Assembly (NCBI RefSeq): GCF_003574095.1
Contig: NZ_QWLA01000001.1
Span: 62,001-126,000, forward strand
From: Calidithermus roseus
GTDB taxonomy: Bacteria; Deinococcota; Deinococci; Deinococcales; Thermaceae
Direction: 5' to 3'
DNA: 64,000 bases
Shown here: positions 38,017-47,065 of the stretch, one piece after another
Position numbering within the stretch: position 1 is the stretch's first letter
Layout: each line of letters starts with the position of its first letter
Notes under the pieces: generated by a model
Database searches by the model: none
Seen by the model: only the letters and a program-made list of their open reading frames with translations
Told to the model about the DNA's origin: nothing
Position numbers and translations under genes: made by a program

Positions 38017-40695
38017 ATGATTCAACCTGTCGTTGATCCTCTGTACGACCAGCTCAAGCGCGAGGTGGATTTGCTGGGCCGGGCCCTGGGCCGGGCCATC
38101 GTGGATCTCTCGGGCCAGAAACTATTTGACCTCGAGGAGGACGTTCGCGCCCTCAGCAAGCATTTGCGCCAGCATCCGGGCGATAGCGAAGCGAGGCAGA
38201 AGGTGCGCGACCTCATCGCCCAGCTCAACCTCGCCAGCCTCGAGGGGTTGGTGCGGGCCTTCTCGACCTATTTCCACCTGGTCAACCTGGCCGAGGAGCG
38301 GCACCGGGTACGGGTCAACCGCTCGAGGGAGCAGGCTTCCACCCCCGACAGGCCCCGCTCGGAGTCCTTCCGGGCACTTGTAAAGCAGCTCAAGGCGCAG
38401 GGGCTGAGCTTCGAGCAGGTCAGCGATCTGCTGCGGCACCTGCGGCTGCACCTGACCTTCACCGCCCACCCAACCGAGACCCGCCGCCGCACCGTGCGCC
38501 ACCACCTGGCCGAGGCCGAGCGGCTTCTGGAGGGCCTGGAGCGGGGTGAGGCCGGTGAGGAGGACATCCAGGCCCGCGCGGCCCTGCTGTGGGGCACCCT
38601 CGAGTTGCGCCACAGCCGCCCCACCGTGCAGGACGAGGTCAAGGGGGGGCTGTACTATCTGCCCGCCACCCTCTGGCAGGTGCTGCCCCGGCTGGTAGAG
38701 GGGCTCGAGGCCGCCGTCGAGGCCGAGTACGGCCAGCGTCCCGACCTCAGCGTGCCCATCGTGTTCCGCAGCTGGATCGGGGGCGACCGCGACGGCAACC
38801 CCAACGTCACCCCCGACACCACGGCCTGGGCGCAACACTACGCCCGCGAGCTGCTGTTGGCCCGCTACGTGGAGGCGGTGGACGCGCTCATCCGCGATCT
38901 CTCTCTCTCCGATGAGCGCCTGCCCGTACCCCGCGAGGTGCGCGAGGAAGCCGAGCTGGCCATGCGGCAACTGGGCCTGCCCGACCGCTTTGCCGCAGAA
39001 ACATACCGCCGCTATTTGATGAGCCTGCGTTACAAGCTGCGGGCCATGCTGGGGGAGCAGCCCGGCGAGGGCTACAGGCTGCCCGGTGAGTGGCTGTCGG
39101 ATTTGCGCCGGGTCGAGCAGGGCTTGAATCAGGTGGGCCTGGGGACCGCCGCCCGCCGTATTGTTCGCCCGCTACGCCTGCGGGCCGAGGCGCTGGGGCT
39201 GGATTTGGTGGCCCTGGACCTGCGCGAGGAGTCGCGCCAGCACACCGAGGCCGTGGCCGAGCTGCTGCGAATCGCCGGGGTGGAGGAGAACTACGCCGCC
39301 CTCGAGCCCTCCGCCCGCGCTGCCCTGCTCACGCGTGAGCTGGCCACTCCCCGTCCGCTGGCCCCGGTGGGCTACAAGCCCCAAGGCCGCGCGCTCGAGG
39401 TGGCGCTGGGCGCGCTGACGGTCTGGAAGGCGCGGGGGGCCTACGTGGTGAGCATGACCCACTACCCCAGCGACCTGCTCGAGGTCTTCACCCTGGCCCG
39501 TGAGGTCGGGCTGTACCGGGTGGGCAAGGCCCTGCCCTTCGACGTAGTGCCCCTGTTTGAGACCCTCTCCGACCTGCAAGCGGCCCCACAGGTAGTTGAG
39601 GAACTCCTGCGCAATCCGGTGTTCAAGGCCCACGCCCAGGGGCGGGGGGTGCTCGAGATCATGATCGGCTACTCTGACTCCAACAAGGACGCGGGCTTCC
39701 TGGCGGCCAACTGGGCGCTCTACCGGGCCCAGGAGGCCATCACCGAGGCGGCGGCACGCCACGGGGTGCGGGTGAGCTTCTTCCACGGGCGCGGCACCAG
39801 CACCGCGCGGGGCGGGGGGAGCGCGGGCCGGGCGCTGGCCAGCCTACCGCCGGGCACGGTGGGCGCCCGCATGCGCCTGACCGAGCAGGGCGAGGCCCTG
39901 GCCGACCGCTACAGCCACCCCGACCTGGCCTACCGCAACCTCGAGCAACTGCTCTACCACCTGGGCCTGGCCGCCGCCCGCGACGCCTACGGCGGGGAAG
40001 CGCCGGTGAAGCCCCTCTGGCGCGAAGCGCTCGAGCACGCCGCCGAGGTCTCGACCCAGGCCTACCGCGAGCTATTGGCCCGCCCCGGCTTCTTCGAGTT
40101 CTACGAACACCTCACCCCCATCCGCGAAATTGCGGCGCTCAACATCGCCAGCCGCCCGGTCTATCGCTCGGGCCGGGTGCGCGAGATCAAGGACCTGCGG
40201 GCCATCCCCTGGGTGATGTCCTGGACCCAGGTGCGCTTGCTGCTCCCCGGCTGGTACGGCTTGCAGGCGGGCCTGCGGGCCATCGAGCCCGAGCTGCGCC
40301 GCGAGATGTACCGCGAGTGGCCCTTCTTTAAGAGCACCCTCGAGGCCGCCGCCCAGGCCATGTCGGTCGCCGACTTGGGCATCGCCCAGGAATACCTGCG
40401 TCTGGTGCCCCCACGACTCGCCCAGAGCTTCTTCCCCGACATTGCCGCCGCCTTCGAGGAGGCCAGGGTCTTGCTGGAGGAGACCTTCGAGGGCCCCCTG
40501 CTGCACAACCGCCCCATCCTGGCCCGCCAGACCGAGCTGAGAAACCCCTACGTAGACCCCATCAGCTACGTGCAGGTCGAACTCCTGGCCCGTTACCGCC
40601 AAACCCCGCCGGAGGCCCCGGAGCGCACGGGGCTCGAGCGGGCTTTGCTCTTCTCCCTGCTGGGCATCGCTGCCGGGCTGCGCAACGCAGGCTGA
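38017..40695 (+). CDS. ppc: Phosphoenolpyruvate carboxylase
   Basis: This 892-residue cytoplasmic enzyme carboxylates PEP to oxaloacetate, refilling the TCA cycle. The catalytic histidine is H151 in TAHPTE, the second signature is [12 protein letters not shown] (H590), and [18 protein letters not shown]-type motifs are seen. The C-terminus ends LRNAG where most PEPCs end QNTG; the last residues line the active site, so this change is conservative but notable. ATG 38017 gives the usual family N-terminus. The gene stands alone. Confidence 0.96.
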   Translation: MIQPVVDPLYDQLKREVDLLGRALGRAIVDLSGQKLFDLEEDVRALSKHLRQHPGDSEARQKVRDLIAQLNLASLEGLVRAFSTYFHLVNLAEERHRVRVNRSREQASTPDRPRSESFRALVKQLKAQGLSFEQVSDLLRHLRLHLTFTAHPTETRRRTVRHHLAEAERLLEGLERGEAGEEDIQARAALLWGTLELRHSRPTVQDEVKGGLYYLPATLWQVLPRLVEGLEAAVEAEYGQRPDLSVPIVFRSWIGGDRDGNPNVTPDTTAWAQHYARELLLARYVEAVDALIRDLSLSDERLPVPREVREEAELAMRQLGLPDRFAAETYRRYLMSLRYKLRAMLGEQPGEGYRLPGEWLSDLRRVEQGLNQVGLGTAARRIVRPLRLRAEALGLDLVALDLREESRQHTEAVAELLRIAGVEENYAALEPSARAALLTRELATPRPLAPVGYKPQGRALEVALGALTVWKARGAYVVSMTHYPSDLLEVFTLAREVGLYRVGKALPFDVVPLFETLSDLQAAPQVVEELLRNPVFKAHAQGRGVLEIMIGYSDSNKDAGFLAANWALYRAQEAITEAAARHGVRVSFFHGRGTSTARGGGSAGRALASLPPGTVGARMRLTEQGEALADRYSHPDLAYRNLEQLLYHLGLAAARDAYGGEAPVKPLWREALEHAAEVSTQAYRELLARPGFFEFYEHLTPIREIAALNIASRPVYRSGRVREIKDLRAIPWVMSWTQVRLLLPGWYGLQAGLRAIEPELRREMYREWPFFKSTLEAAAQAMSVADLGIAQEYLRLVPPRLAQSFFPDIAAAFEEARVLLEETFEGPLLHNRPILARQTELRNPYVDPISYVQVELLARYRQTPPEAPERTGLERALLFSLLGIAAGLRNAG

Positions 40696-40764
40696 CCTCC
40701 TCAAGCCACTCTGCCTCTGGCATAATGGCTAGGGGAGCGCCCTACCTTTTAGAGGAGACAAAAC

Positions 40765-41325
40765 ATGAACAATTTTCCGGGCTGGAGCCCTGCTCAGCGT
40801 GTGGGCCTGTTTGTAGATACTCAAAACCTCTACCACTCGGCGCGCGATTACTACGACAAGAACGTCAACTTCGAGAGCCTCTTGAAGTACGCCACTGCAC
40901 AGCGGCAACTGGTGCGGGCTACGGCCTACGTAGTCGAGCGCGAGGGCGACACCTCGGCGTGGCCCTTCATCTACAAGCTCTCCACCATCGGCTACCGGGT
41001 GCGCCGCATGAACCTGCACGTCAAGGAGACCACCGATGAGGGCAAGCCCATCTACGAGGGCAACTGGGACATGGGCATCGCCGCCGACATGGTGCGTCTG
41101 ATGCACACCCTCGACGTGGTGGTGCTGGGCTCGGGCGACGGCGACTTCGTCGACATCGTGGAAGTCCTGATGGAGCGCGGCATCCGCGTGGAGGTCATCG
41201 CCTTCAAGGAAACCACCTCCCAGCGGCTCATCGACGCCGTGGACCGCTTCGTGCACCTGGCGGATATCCCCGACCCCTTCATGCCCAACCGGGAGCGGGC
41301 CAGCGCCCTGCCACCCCAGCCCTGA
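40765..41325 (+). CDS. NYN-domain (LabA/DUF88) protein
   Basis: This 186-residue PIN-like NYN domain protein shows the acidic active-site residues in LFVDTQNLY, VLGSGDGDFV and the asparagine region near WDMGIAADMV. Such proteins are predicted RNases or RNA-binding regulators. ATG 40765 has GAGGAG 7 nt upstream. It lies 70 nt behind ppc and 55 nt ahead of queA, with a CATAAT box at about 40720. The cellular target is unknown. Confidence 0.9.
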   Translation: MNNFPGWSPAQRVGLFVDTQNLYHSARDYYDKNVNFESLLKYATAQRQLVRATAYVVEREGDTSAWPFIYKLSTIGYRVRRMNLHVKETTDEGKPIYEGNWDMGIAADMVRLMHTLDVVVLGSGDGDFVDIVEVLMERGIRVEVIAFKETTSQRLIDAVDRFVHLADIPDPFMPNRERASALPPQP

Positions 41326-41380
41326 GCCGATAGGGCAGCCAAGGGTGAGGTCCCGCCTCGCCCCAAGCTCTGCCGTGAAC

Positions 41381-42400
41381 ATGAACCGACTGGACGACTA
41401 CGACTACCACCTCCCTCCCGAGCTCATCGCTCAGGCGGGCGTCGAGCCCCGCGATGCCTCGCGCCTGATGGTGCTGCACCGCGACGACGGGGGGCTCGAG
41501 CACCGCGTCTTCCGTGACGTGGTGGAGTATCTGCGCGAGGGGGACGTGCTGGTGCTCAACCAGAGCAAGGTCATCCCGGCCCGGCTCTTCGCCACCAACC
41601 CCCACGGCACGCCCATCGAGGTGCTGCTGGTGCGGGAGCTATCCCTCCTTGCCGAGGGGCGGGGAAGCGTCTGGGAGGCCATGCTCAAGCCCGCCAAGCG
41701 GGCCAAGGGCGGGCTGCGCTTCGCCGACGGCCTGGAGGCCGAGGTCATCGCCGTCGAGGAGGACGGAACCCGCGTGCTGCGCTTCTCTGACAACGTGTGG
41801 GAGCACCTGGAGGCCCTGGGCCAAACCCCGCTGCCGCCCTACATCCACGCCTCCGTAGATCCCCGGCGCTACCAGACCGTCTACGCCCGCACGCCGGGCT
41901 CGGTGGCGGCCCCCACGGCGGGGTTGCACTTCACGCCGGAGCTGCTCGAGCGCATCCGCGCCATGGGCGTCGAGACCCGCTACGTCACACTGCACGTGGG
42001 CCCCGGCACCTTCAAGCCGGTCAAGGACGACCCCGAGCGCCACACCATGCACGCCGAGCCCTACGAGGTGCCGCTCGAGACCGCCGAGGCCGTGGGCCGC
42101 GCCAAGGCCGAGGGCCGCCGGGTGGTCGCGGTGGGGACGACGGTGGTCCGCACGCTCGAGTCGGCCTGGCAAGAGGGGAAGCTTCGCGCAGGCCAGGGAG
42201 AGACCCAGCTTTTCATCCGCCCCGGCTTCACCTTCAACGTCGTGGACGCTCTCATCACCAACTTTCACCTGCCCAGGTCCACCCTGCTGATGCTGGTCTC
42301 GGCCTTCGCGGGCCACGAACTGACCATGCGGGCCTACCGCACTGCCGTCGAGCAGCGCTACCGCTTCTATAGCCTGGGCGACGCGATGTTGATCTTGTAG
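41381..42400 (+). CDS. queA: S-adenosylmethionine:tRNA ribosyltransferase-isomerase
   Basis: This 339-residue enzyme transfers the ribosyl moiety of SAM to preQ1 in tRNA to form epoxyqueuosine. Family motifs are MNRLDDYDYHLPPELIAQ, VLNQSKVIPARLF, SVAAPTAGLHFT and NFHLPRSTLLMLVSAF. ATG 41381 is chosen on family alignment; a GTG two codons upstream is possible. No ribosome site is obvious, so translation may depend on the preceding gene. Confidence 0.96.
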   Translation: MNRLDDYDYHLPPELIAQAGVEPRDASRLMVLHRDDGGLEHRVFRDVVEYLREGDVLVLNQSKVIPARLFATNPHGTPIEVLLVRELSLLAEGRGSVWEAMLKPAKRAKGGLRFADGLEAEVIAVEEDGTRVLRFSDNVWEHLEALGQTPLPPYIHASVDPRRYQTVYARTPGSVAAPTAGLHFTPELLERIRAMGVETRYVTLHVGPGTFKPVKDDPERHTMHAEPYEVPLETAEAVGRAKAEGRRVVAVGTTVVRTLESAWQEGKLRAGQGETQLFIRPGFTFNVVDALITNFHLPRSTLLMLVSAFAGHELTMRAYRTAVEQRYRFYSLGDAMLIL

Positions 42401-42418
42401 GGGTGTAGCGGTATCCGG

Positions 42419-42829
42419 CTAGCGGGGGATCTGGTCCTCGGTGAGGAAGCGGGGCCTGACCCAGCGTACCTTTTCCACCTCGCCATCAAAGCACACCAGC
42501 GCAGCCACGCGGGCCCTGGAGTACACCCGGTGTGGCTCGCGGGGGATGAAGGCGGTCACGATGTCCACCCAGCGAGGCTGGGCGTACTCGAGCACCACGT
42601 GCAAGGGCAGCCGCAGCCTCGGGGGGAAGGCCATGTAACCCAGCACCAGCATGCGCTGGTCTTCGGGGTAGACGGCCAGCTCACGGCCCCACTGGGTCGC
42701 CTGGATCACGTCCAGCTCGGTAAAACCCTCCTGGACCATGTGCTTGGCTACGTGAGGACCGATTCTGTAGCGGCCTTCCTTGAGGTGGGTGAGCAACTCC
42801 TCGAGCCTGCGAATCTTCGCACCTTTCAC
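42419..42829 (-). CDS. DUF4258-like protein of unknown function
   Basis: This 136-residue soluble protein carries a DUF4258-like core (RIGPHVAKHMVQEGFTELDVIQA, then LHVVLEYAQPRWVDIVTAF), which in other proteins belongs to a RelE-like or nuclease-like small fold. GTG 42829 is chosen because AGGAGG lies 6-12 nt upstream; the frame extends further but without a site. It follows comF by 50 nt on the same strand. Activity is not known. Confidence 0.75.
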   Translation of the reverse strand: MKGAKIRRLEELLTHLKEGRYRIGPHVAKHMVQEGFTELDVIQATQWGRELAVYPEDQRMLVLGYMAFPPRLRLPLHVVLEYAQPRWVDIVTAFIPREPHRVYSRARVAALVCFDGEVEKVRWVRPRFLTEDQIPR

Positions 42830-42879
42830 AGCCCGCCTCCTGTCAAGCCGCAGACGCAAGAGCGCCAGGGTTGCGGGCA

Positions 42880-43497
42880 TTATAGCGATATATCCCTCAG
42901 AACATTGGGATTTCGCACGCTAATACACGCGCCGTAGACCTTCTGGGCACCGGCTTCGAGCAGCGCAGCACGAGCGCGGCGGTAGGTGCTGCCGCTGGTG
43001 ATCACGTCGTCCACCAGCAGCCAGCGGCCCTGGAGGGGGCCTCGAGGTCGGAAGGTGTCCTCGGGCAGCTCTGCCCGTTCGCTGAGGCGACGCCGGGTCT
43101 GGGAGGGGGTGTAGCGCTGGCGGGTCAGGGTTTCTTGGTAGGGCAGCTCGAGGGCCCTTGCCAGCGCCCGACCCAGCAACTCGGCCTGGTTGTAGCCTCG
43201 CACCAGCTTGCGATAGGGAAGGGTAGGCACGGCGGTGACCCCGTGCAGGCTCCACCAGCTCTGCTGCACCCCCACGGTCAGAGGCGGAATAAGGGCCTCG
43301 AGCAGGTCCCGCTTGCCCCCGTACTTCAGCGCCCGTACCACCCGCCCCCAGCGCTGGTAGTGGCCAAGGTAAACCAGGTTAGAGCCGTGCCGGGGCCTCA
43401 ACTCCTCGCGACAAGCCCTACAGAGCCCGGCCAGATCGAGCTTTCCCCCGCAGCCAGGGCAGCGCACGCCTAGCAGGGTCTCCAGGAAGGCAGACAT
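42880..43497 (-). CDS. comF: ComF-family phosphoribosyltransferase-like competence protein
   Basis: This 205-residue protein has an N-terminal zinc-ribbon (C13, C16, C26, C29) and a C-terminal PRTase domain with the PRPP loop LLVDDVITSGST. ComF proteins support natural DNA uptake, a trait strong in Thermales. The ATG at 43497 is favoured by the family N-terminus (MSAFLETLLG). The DUF4258-like gene follows. A heptad repeat begins just upstream. Confidence 0.9.
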   Translation of the reverse strand: MSAFLETLLGVRCPGCGGKLDLAGLCRACREELRPRHGSNLVYLGHYQRWGRVVRALKYGGKRDLLEALIPPLTVGVQQSWWSLHGVTAVPTLPYRKLVRGYNQAELLGRALARALELPYQETLTRQRYTPSQTRRRLSERAELPEDTFRPRGPLQGRWLLVDDVITSGSTYRRARAALLEAGAQKVYGACISVRNPNVLRDISL

Positions 43498-43516
43498 TCT
43501 GGATTTATTCTGCCAC

Positions 43517-43704
43517 AAATGAGCGGTCAGCTATCAGCGGTCAGCCCTCAGCCGTCAGTTTGTGGCTCGTGTGGGTATCCCCCCGGCCCCCCTTGCTAAG
43601 GGGGGAGCAAGGTGTTTTGCGTAGGACGTACGACGTAAGACGTAAGACCCACGCCCAGCGTCTGGCGTTTAGCGTTCGGCTATTAGCTATCAGCTACCGA
43701 CGCT
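43517..43704. repeat. Heptad repeat element between comF and mtnA, with GC-rich palindrome
   Basis: Units CGGTCAG, CTATCAG, CGGTCAG, CCCTCAG, CCGTCAG are followed by the CCCCCCTT palindrome (43587-43594 with 43598-43605), then CGTAGGA, CGTACGA, CGTAAGA, CGTAAGA and later ATCAGCT-type units. The last about 20 nt run into the 3' end of mtnA. Confidence 0.8.
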
Positions 43705-44705
43705 TGCCGTCCCGCGCCCCTCGCCAGCGCCCGCGGCAGCGACTCGTCGAAGGGCGGGTACAACACGCCTTTCTCGGTCACGATGCCCGTGATGAGGTGG
43801 TGTGGGGTCACGTCGAAGGCGGGGTGAGCGGCGGGGAAGCCCTCGGGGGCGATGGGAACCCCCCGTATGGTGGTGACCTCGAGCGCGCTGCGCTCCTCGA
43901 TGGGGATGTCCTTGCCGCTATTGAGCTTGGGGTCCACCGAGGACAGCGGCAGCGCGGGGTAGAAGGGGATGCCATGGTAGTGGCAGAGCACGGCCAGGGC
44001 GTAGGTGCCGATCTTGTTGGCGAAGTCGCCGTTGGTGGCCATGCGGTCGGTGCCCACGATCACCGCGTCCACCTGGCCCTTGCTCATGAGGTGGGCGGCC
44101 ATGTTGTCGGTGACGAGGGTGGCGGGAACCCCGGCCTTGCACAGTTCGTACGCCGTCAGGCGCGCGCCCTGGAGGTAGGGGCGGGTCTCGTCCACCCAGA
44201 CGTGACTCACCCGACCCTGGCGGTGAGCCTCCACGATGGCCCCCAGCGCCGTGCCGTAGCCGCCGGTGGCCAGCGGGCCGGTGTTGCAGTGGGTCAGCAC
44301 CTGGCCTTTCAGAAGCGCTGCGCCGTGCTGACTGATGGCCTGCTCGGTCCGCTCCACCTCCTCCCAGATGGCCCTGGCTTCAGCTAGGCTGGCTTCTGGA
44401 TTGCCCCAGTGGGGCTTCATGCGCTCGAGGGCGTAGAAGAGGTTGACGGCGGTGGGGCGGCTGTGGCGCAGAACGCGGTCGGCCTCGGCAGGGTCCTCGC
44501 CGCTGAGGTGGGCCAGGACCATGCCGTAAGCGGCGGTCACGCCGATGGCCGGGGCGCCCCGCACCACCATGTCGCGGATGCCCGCGGCGGCTTCGGCCGC
44601 GGTGCGGCAGGGCACCCACACCTCCTCGAAGGGCAGCTTGCGCTGGTCGAGGAGCCAGAGGGTCTGCTCACCCTGGTCGAAGCGAAAGGGCAATAGGCGT
44701 GTCAT
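43683..44705 (-). CDS. mtnA: S-methyl-5-thioribose-1-phosphate isomerase
   Basis: This 340-residue isomerase of methionine salvage converts MTR-1-P to MTRu-1-P. Signatures are RGAPAIGVTAAYG, THCNTGPLATGGYGTALG with the catalytic cysteine, GTDRMATNGDFANKIGTY with the catalytic aspartate, and DVTPHHLITGIVTE. The ATG has TAGGCT 6 nt before it and no Shine-Dalgarno. The last few residues (ASVADS) are encoded by repeat DNA, so the C-terminal tail may be a recent addition. Confidence 0.95.
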   Translation of the reverse strand: MTRLLPFRFDQGEQTLWLLDQRKLPFEEVWVPCRTAAEAAAGIRDMVVRGAPAIGVTAAYGMVLAHLSGEDPAEADRVLRHSRPTAVNLFYALERMKPHWGNPEASLAEARAIWEEVERTEQAISQHGAALLKGQVLTHCNTGPLATGGYGTALGAIVEAHRQGRVSHVWVDETRPYLQGARLTAYELCKAGVPATLVTDNMAAHLMSKGQVDAVIVGTDRMATNGDFANKIGTYALAVLCHYHGIPFYPALPLSSVDPKLNSGKDIPIEERSALEVTTIRGVPIAPEGFPAAHPAFDVTPHHLITGIVTEKGVLYPPFDESLPRALARGAGRQASVADS

Positions 44706-44746
44706 GGGGTAAGCCTACCAAGCTCGAGGACTGCATGACTATCGAG

Positions 44747-45700
44747 TCATCGGGCGAAGTGCAGATGATCAGGCGCACTTTCGAAGTTTGCCACATGCTC
44801 CCCCCGCACGGGAAAGCCTTCCTCCATTTGTGGGCAATGGCCTCCCTTAACACGGCACCATCGGTTGTAGCGCCCCGGGAGGGAAGCAGCCAGGAAGAAG
44901 TTTGGATGGTCCTGGACCTGAAAGTGCAAATGGGGTTCGGTGGAGTGCCCGGAGTTACCGCACTCTCCAACCACCTGTCCCTGTAGCACCCGCTCCCCAG
45001 GGCGTACCCTCAGGCTTCCCCGACGCAGGTGAGCGAGGAGGCTGTACTCGTTATCCGCATGGCGTATCACCACGTAATTGCCAAGAATGCTCCAGGCTAA
45101 AGGGTCAATTATGCCTGGCCATGGGCAGTCGCGGTGGCGATTTTGGACCGCTACCACGATACCATCTGCCGGTGCCAACACCGCAGCCCCGAAGGCGTGG
45201 TAATCCTCGACTCGTCGCCCGTCATGGCGATAGCTCTTCCCGCCGTCATCAGCAATGGTGAAATCATAGGCATAGCGCTGGCCTATGAGATCCCAGGAGT
45301 GCGAAGTAGACGCGTCTGGTCCACCATTGGCGACCCACCACACCCCCTTGAAAGGAAGGATGTAGCTAACCTTCTGCTTGTATGTATCTGCGTTAGGTGG
45401 GTGGAAGCGGTAGCGGGCTAAGGCTACGAATCCACCAATAAGCTGGAGGAGGCCCGTTGCAAGGATAGGTGGGGAGATGAGGCTCAACGCCAAGCTTATA
45501 GCCGCCCTAGGATGCTGTCGCACTCGGCCTAGCCACTGTAGTAGCCATGTCAGGAGGCACAGCAACATGAACCCGGTTGCAAGGGATAGGCCGAGTTTTG
45601 TTGCCCACACGCTTTGAAGCCCAGGGACAAGGAATTCAAGTAGGAAGAAGTACAGCAGCGCTAGATAGAAAACCTTTTCCAACCACGGTGACGATTGCAT
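44747..45700 (-). CDS. Membrane-anchored M23 metallopeptidase-like protein
   Basis: This 317-residue protein has three hydrophobic N-terminal segments (about residues 10-27, 36-57 and 68-95) and a C-terminal M23 domain. The zinc site shows H224 in LAHLRRGS and H257/H259 in PHLHF. The usual first H-x-x-x-D motif is replaced by QRYAYDF, where only the aspartate is retained. M23 enzymes cut peptidoglycan peptides. ATG 45700 is used; no clear ribosome site is seen. It lies 32 nt behind the small exported peptide, in a lower-GC module with an ArsR-like gene. Confidence 0.8.
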   Translation of the reverse strand: MQSSPWLEKVFYLALLYFFLLEFLVPGLQSVWATKLGLSLATGFMLLCLLTWLLQWLGRVRQHPRAAISLALSLISPPILATGLLQLIGGFVALARYRFHPPNADTYKQKVSYILPFKGVWWVANGGPDASTSHSWDLIGQRYAYDFTIADDGGKSYRHDGRRVEDYHAFGAAVLAPADGIVVAVQNRHRDCPWPGIIDPLAWSILGNYVVIRHADNEYSLLAHLRRGSLRVRPGERVLQGQVVGECGNSGHSTEPHLHFQVQDHPNFFLAASLPGRYNRWCRVKGGHCPQMEEGFPVRGEHVANFESAPDHLHFAR

Positions 45701-45732
45701 AGCTCTACGTTCGACCCCTGATAGAGCAGGAT

Positions 45733-45903
45733 TCACCCTGACAGCTTCCTGTCGTGACCAACACTCGGTGGTCTGCCAGCCAGCGATACAGCTTCGACCC
45801 AAGGCCAGACACTTGAAGTAGAACAGCTATCGGCAGAATCGGCCAAGGTTAAACCACCGGCCAACAACACCCCAGAAAGAGCAATCGCCTTCAACTTGCG
45901 CAT
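45733..45903 (-). CDS. Small exported peptide, 56 residues
   Basis: This short gene reads MRKLKAIALSGVLLAGGLTL at its start, a convincing signal peptide (positive N-region, hydrophobic core), then a short tail with one cysteine. GAAGGAG lies 8-14 nt before ATG 45903, one of the best ribosome sites in the module. It precedes the M23 gene. A TAG stop ends the alternative frame, so that frame (with CLALGRSCIAGWQTTECW) is not connected to the start unless a frameshift has occurred. Function is unknown. Confidence 0.6.
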   Translation of the reverse strand: MRKLKAIALSGVLLAGGLTLADSADSCSTSSVWPWVEAVSLAGRPPSVGHDRKLSG

Positions 45904-45946
45904 GTATTAGTCTCCTTCTGACGATAAATTGTAAACACACCTAAAA

Positions 45947-45959
45947 TACGTATTTACGT
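45947..45959. promoter_or_regulatory. Candidate ArsR-type operator, copy 1
   Basis: TACGT-ATT-TACGT, two direct pentamers 8 bp apart, lies 44 nt upstream of the small-peptide gene, in the place of its promoter. The same design occurs at 46704-46716. The A-rich flank makes the strand-symmetric form TACGTAAATACGTA. Confidence 0.55.
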
Positions 45960-46191
45960 AAAATCTAATACCACAACCATCATTTGATGTCAAGCCAAGT
46001 AGGCTCCGGCTGATGTGTGGGAGGAGTATAGCGGGGTGTAGAAAACTTTTTCCGGGACTCGAGCTGTACGGCGAGCCAGTAGACCGCCTAAACACCCCCA
46101 TATGCCTAATGGATCTAGGTAAAATGTCCCGCCAGTTCTTTAGATGTCGTGTTGGGGAGGTTTTTTGTGAGAAACCCGTTGTGTGCTTAGC

Positions 46192-46698
46192 TTAGCTTGA
46201 GGCGATGGCTATTATTACCAATAAAGGCACAATTCGATCCTTCGGAATAGCGTAATGATTGCGGCGCTCCTGATGTATCCAACCGGTTGCTTGGAGCTCG
46301 CGAAGATGGTGATATAGCTGTCCACTAGTGCCCAAGCCAGGGATTTCCAAGAGTTCTTGAATGGTCTGCGAACCCATGAGCAGGGATTTCAGGATTGCTA
46401 GTCGTATAGGGTGGCCTAGTGCCCCAAGCACTGGGGCTTCCTGTGTCCAATCCGCCTTGAGTAACTCAGCAACCGCAGCTTCTTTTTGCCAGGCTACCCG
46501 TCCAGCCTTCGGGGTTTCTAAAACACCGGCGTAGACAATCCTCCCCCCACCGTCATCGTCCTGTGTGAGAGCATGTAGAGCCCAGAACTTGTCCGGCGGG
46601 AGCGACGTTGCGCCTTGGATCATTCTCTCGAGCTTATGAACGCGGTCAGCTAGTGATTGAACTTGTGATATTAAGTCTGTACAGTTGGGTGTACCCAC
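46192..46698 (-). CDS. ArsR-like winged-helix regulator
   Basis: This 168-residue protein begins with a short coiled-coil-like stretch (about residues 10-28), then a middle part of unknown fold, then a C-terminal winged helix (about 93-158) with LGHPIRLAILKSL, LGTSGQLYHHLRELQATGWI and a wing HQERRNHYAI. No metal-binding cysteine pair is visible, so it is not an arsenite sensor. The start is a GTG at 46698. The TACGT-N3-TACGT motif lies just before it and before the downstream peptide gene, suggesting that it controls both. Confidence 0.8.
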   Translation of the reverse strand: MGTPNCTDLISQVQSLADRVHKLERMIQGATSLPPDKFWALHALTQDDDGGGRIVYAGVLETPKAGRVAWQKEAAVAELLKADWTQEAPVLGALGHPIRLAILKSLLMGSQTIQELLEIPGLGTSGQLYHHLRELQATGWIHQERRNHYAIPKDRIVPLLVIIAIASS

Positions 46699-46703
46699 GT
46701 GTC

Positions 46704-46716
46704 TACGTTACTACGT
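46704..46716. promoter_or_regulatory. Candidate ArsR-type operator, copy 2
   Basis: TACGT-TAC-TACGT lies 6 nt upstream of the ArsR-like start codon, with the same spacing as the copy at 45947. This would allow autoregulation. Confidence 0.55.
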
Positions 46717-47029
46717 TTTTCAACATGCTTTGAGGGATAGAGTGGTACCTCTATCGAAGCCTTGGCCTTCGCTCATCAGCGCGGGAGTGCCAACGGAAGC
46801 ATGGGTGAAGAGCCTGCGCTGGAATGTTCATTATCCGGAGAAAACACCTGCTGCCGTAGCCGGGGTTCGCGGGTGCGTCTTTGCTTGAGTACTGGCCTGG
46901 CCGGACCGTTCGCACGGCTTCACCGGGACCGACAAGTGTTTATTAAAACGCGATCATTAGCCCCTCGAGGGCACCTCAGACTCGCAGATAGGCGCCTGTG
47001 GGAGGGGCGTCGGAGGGCGGAAGGGTCGG

Positions 47030-47059
47030 CCGGGGTGACTTTTGATGGGGTCACCCCGG
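47030..47059 (-). terminator. Hairpin downstream of glgP
   Basis: A 10-bp stem CCGGGGTGAC (47030-47039) pairs with 47050-47059 around a 10-nt loop, 7 nt after the glgP stop codon. There is no T-run, so it may stop transcription weakly or protect the 3' end. Confidence 0.5.
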
Positions 47060-47065
47060 AGACGT

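Larger units (their letters stand above)
46699..47065. other. Gene-free stretch between ArsR-like gene and glgP
   Basis: No convincing gene is seen in 367 nt; open frames here lack good codon bias and ribosome sites. It holds the second TACGT repeat at the ArsR end and a hairpin near the glgP end. Confidence 0.6.

Noticed and set aside
46762-47040. Open frame before glgP that might be a transposase remnant
   Set aside because: No transposase motif, inverted ends or ribosome site could be seen; composition is that of random frame.
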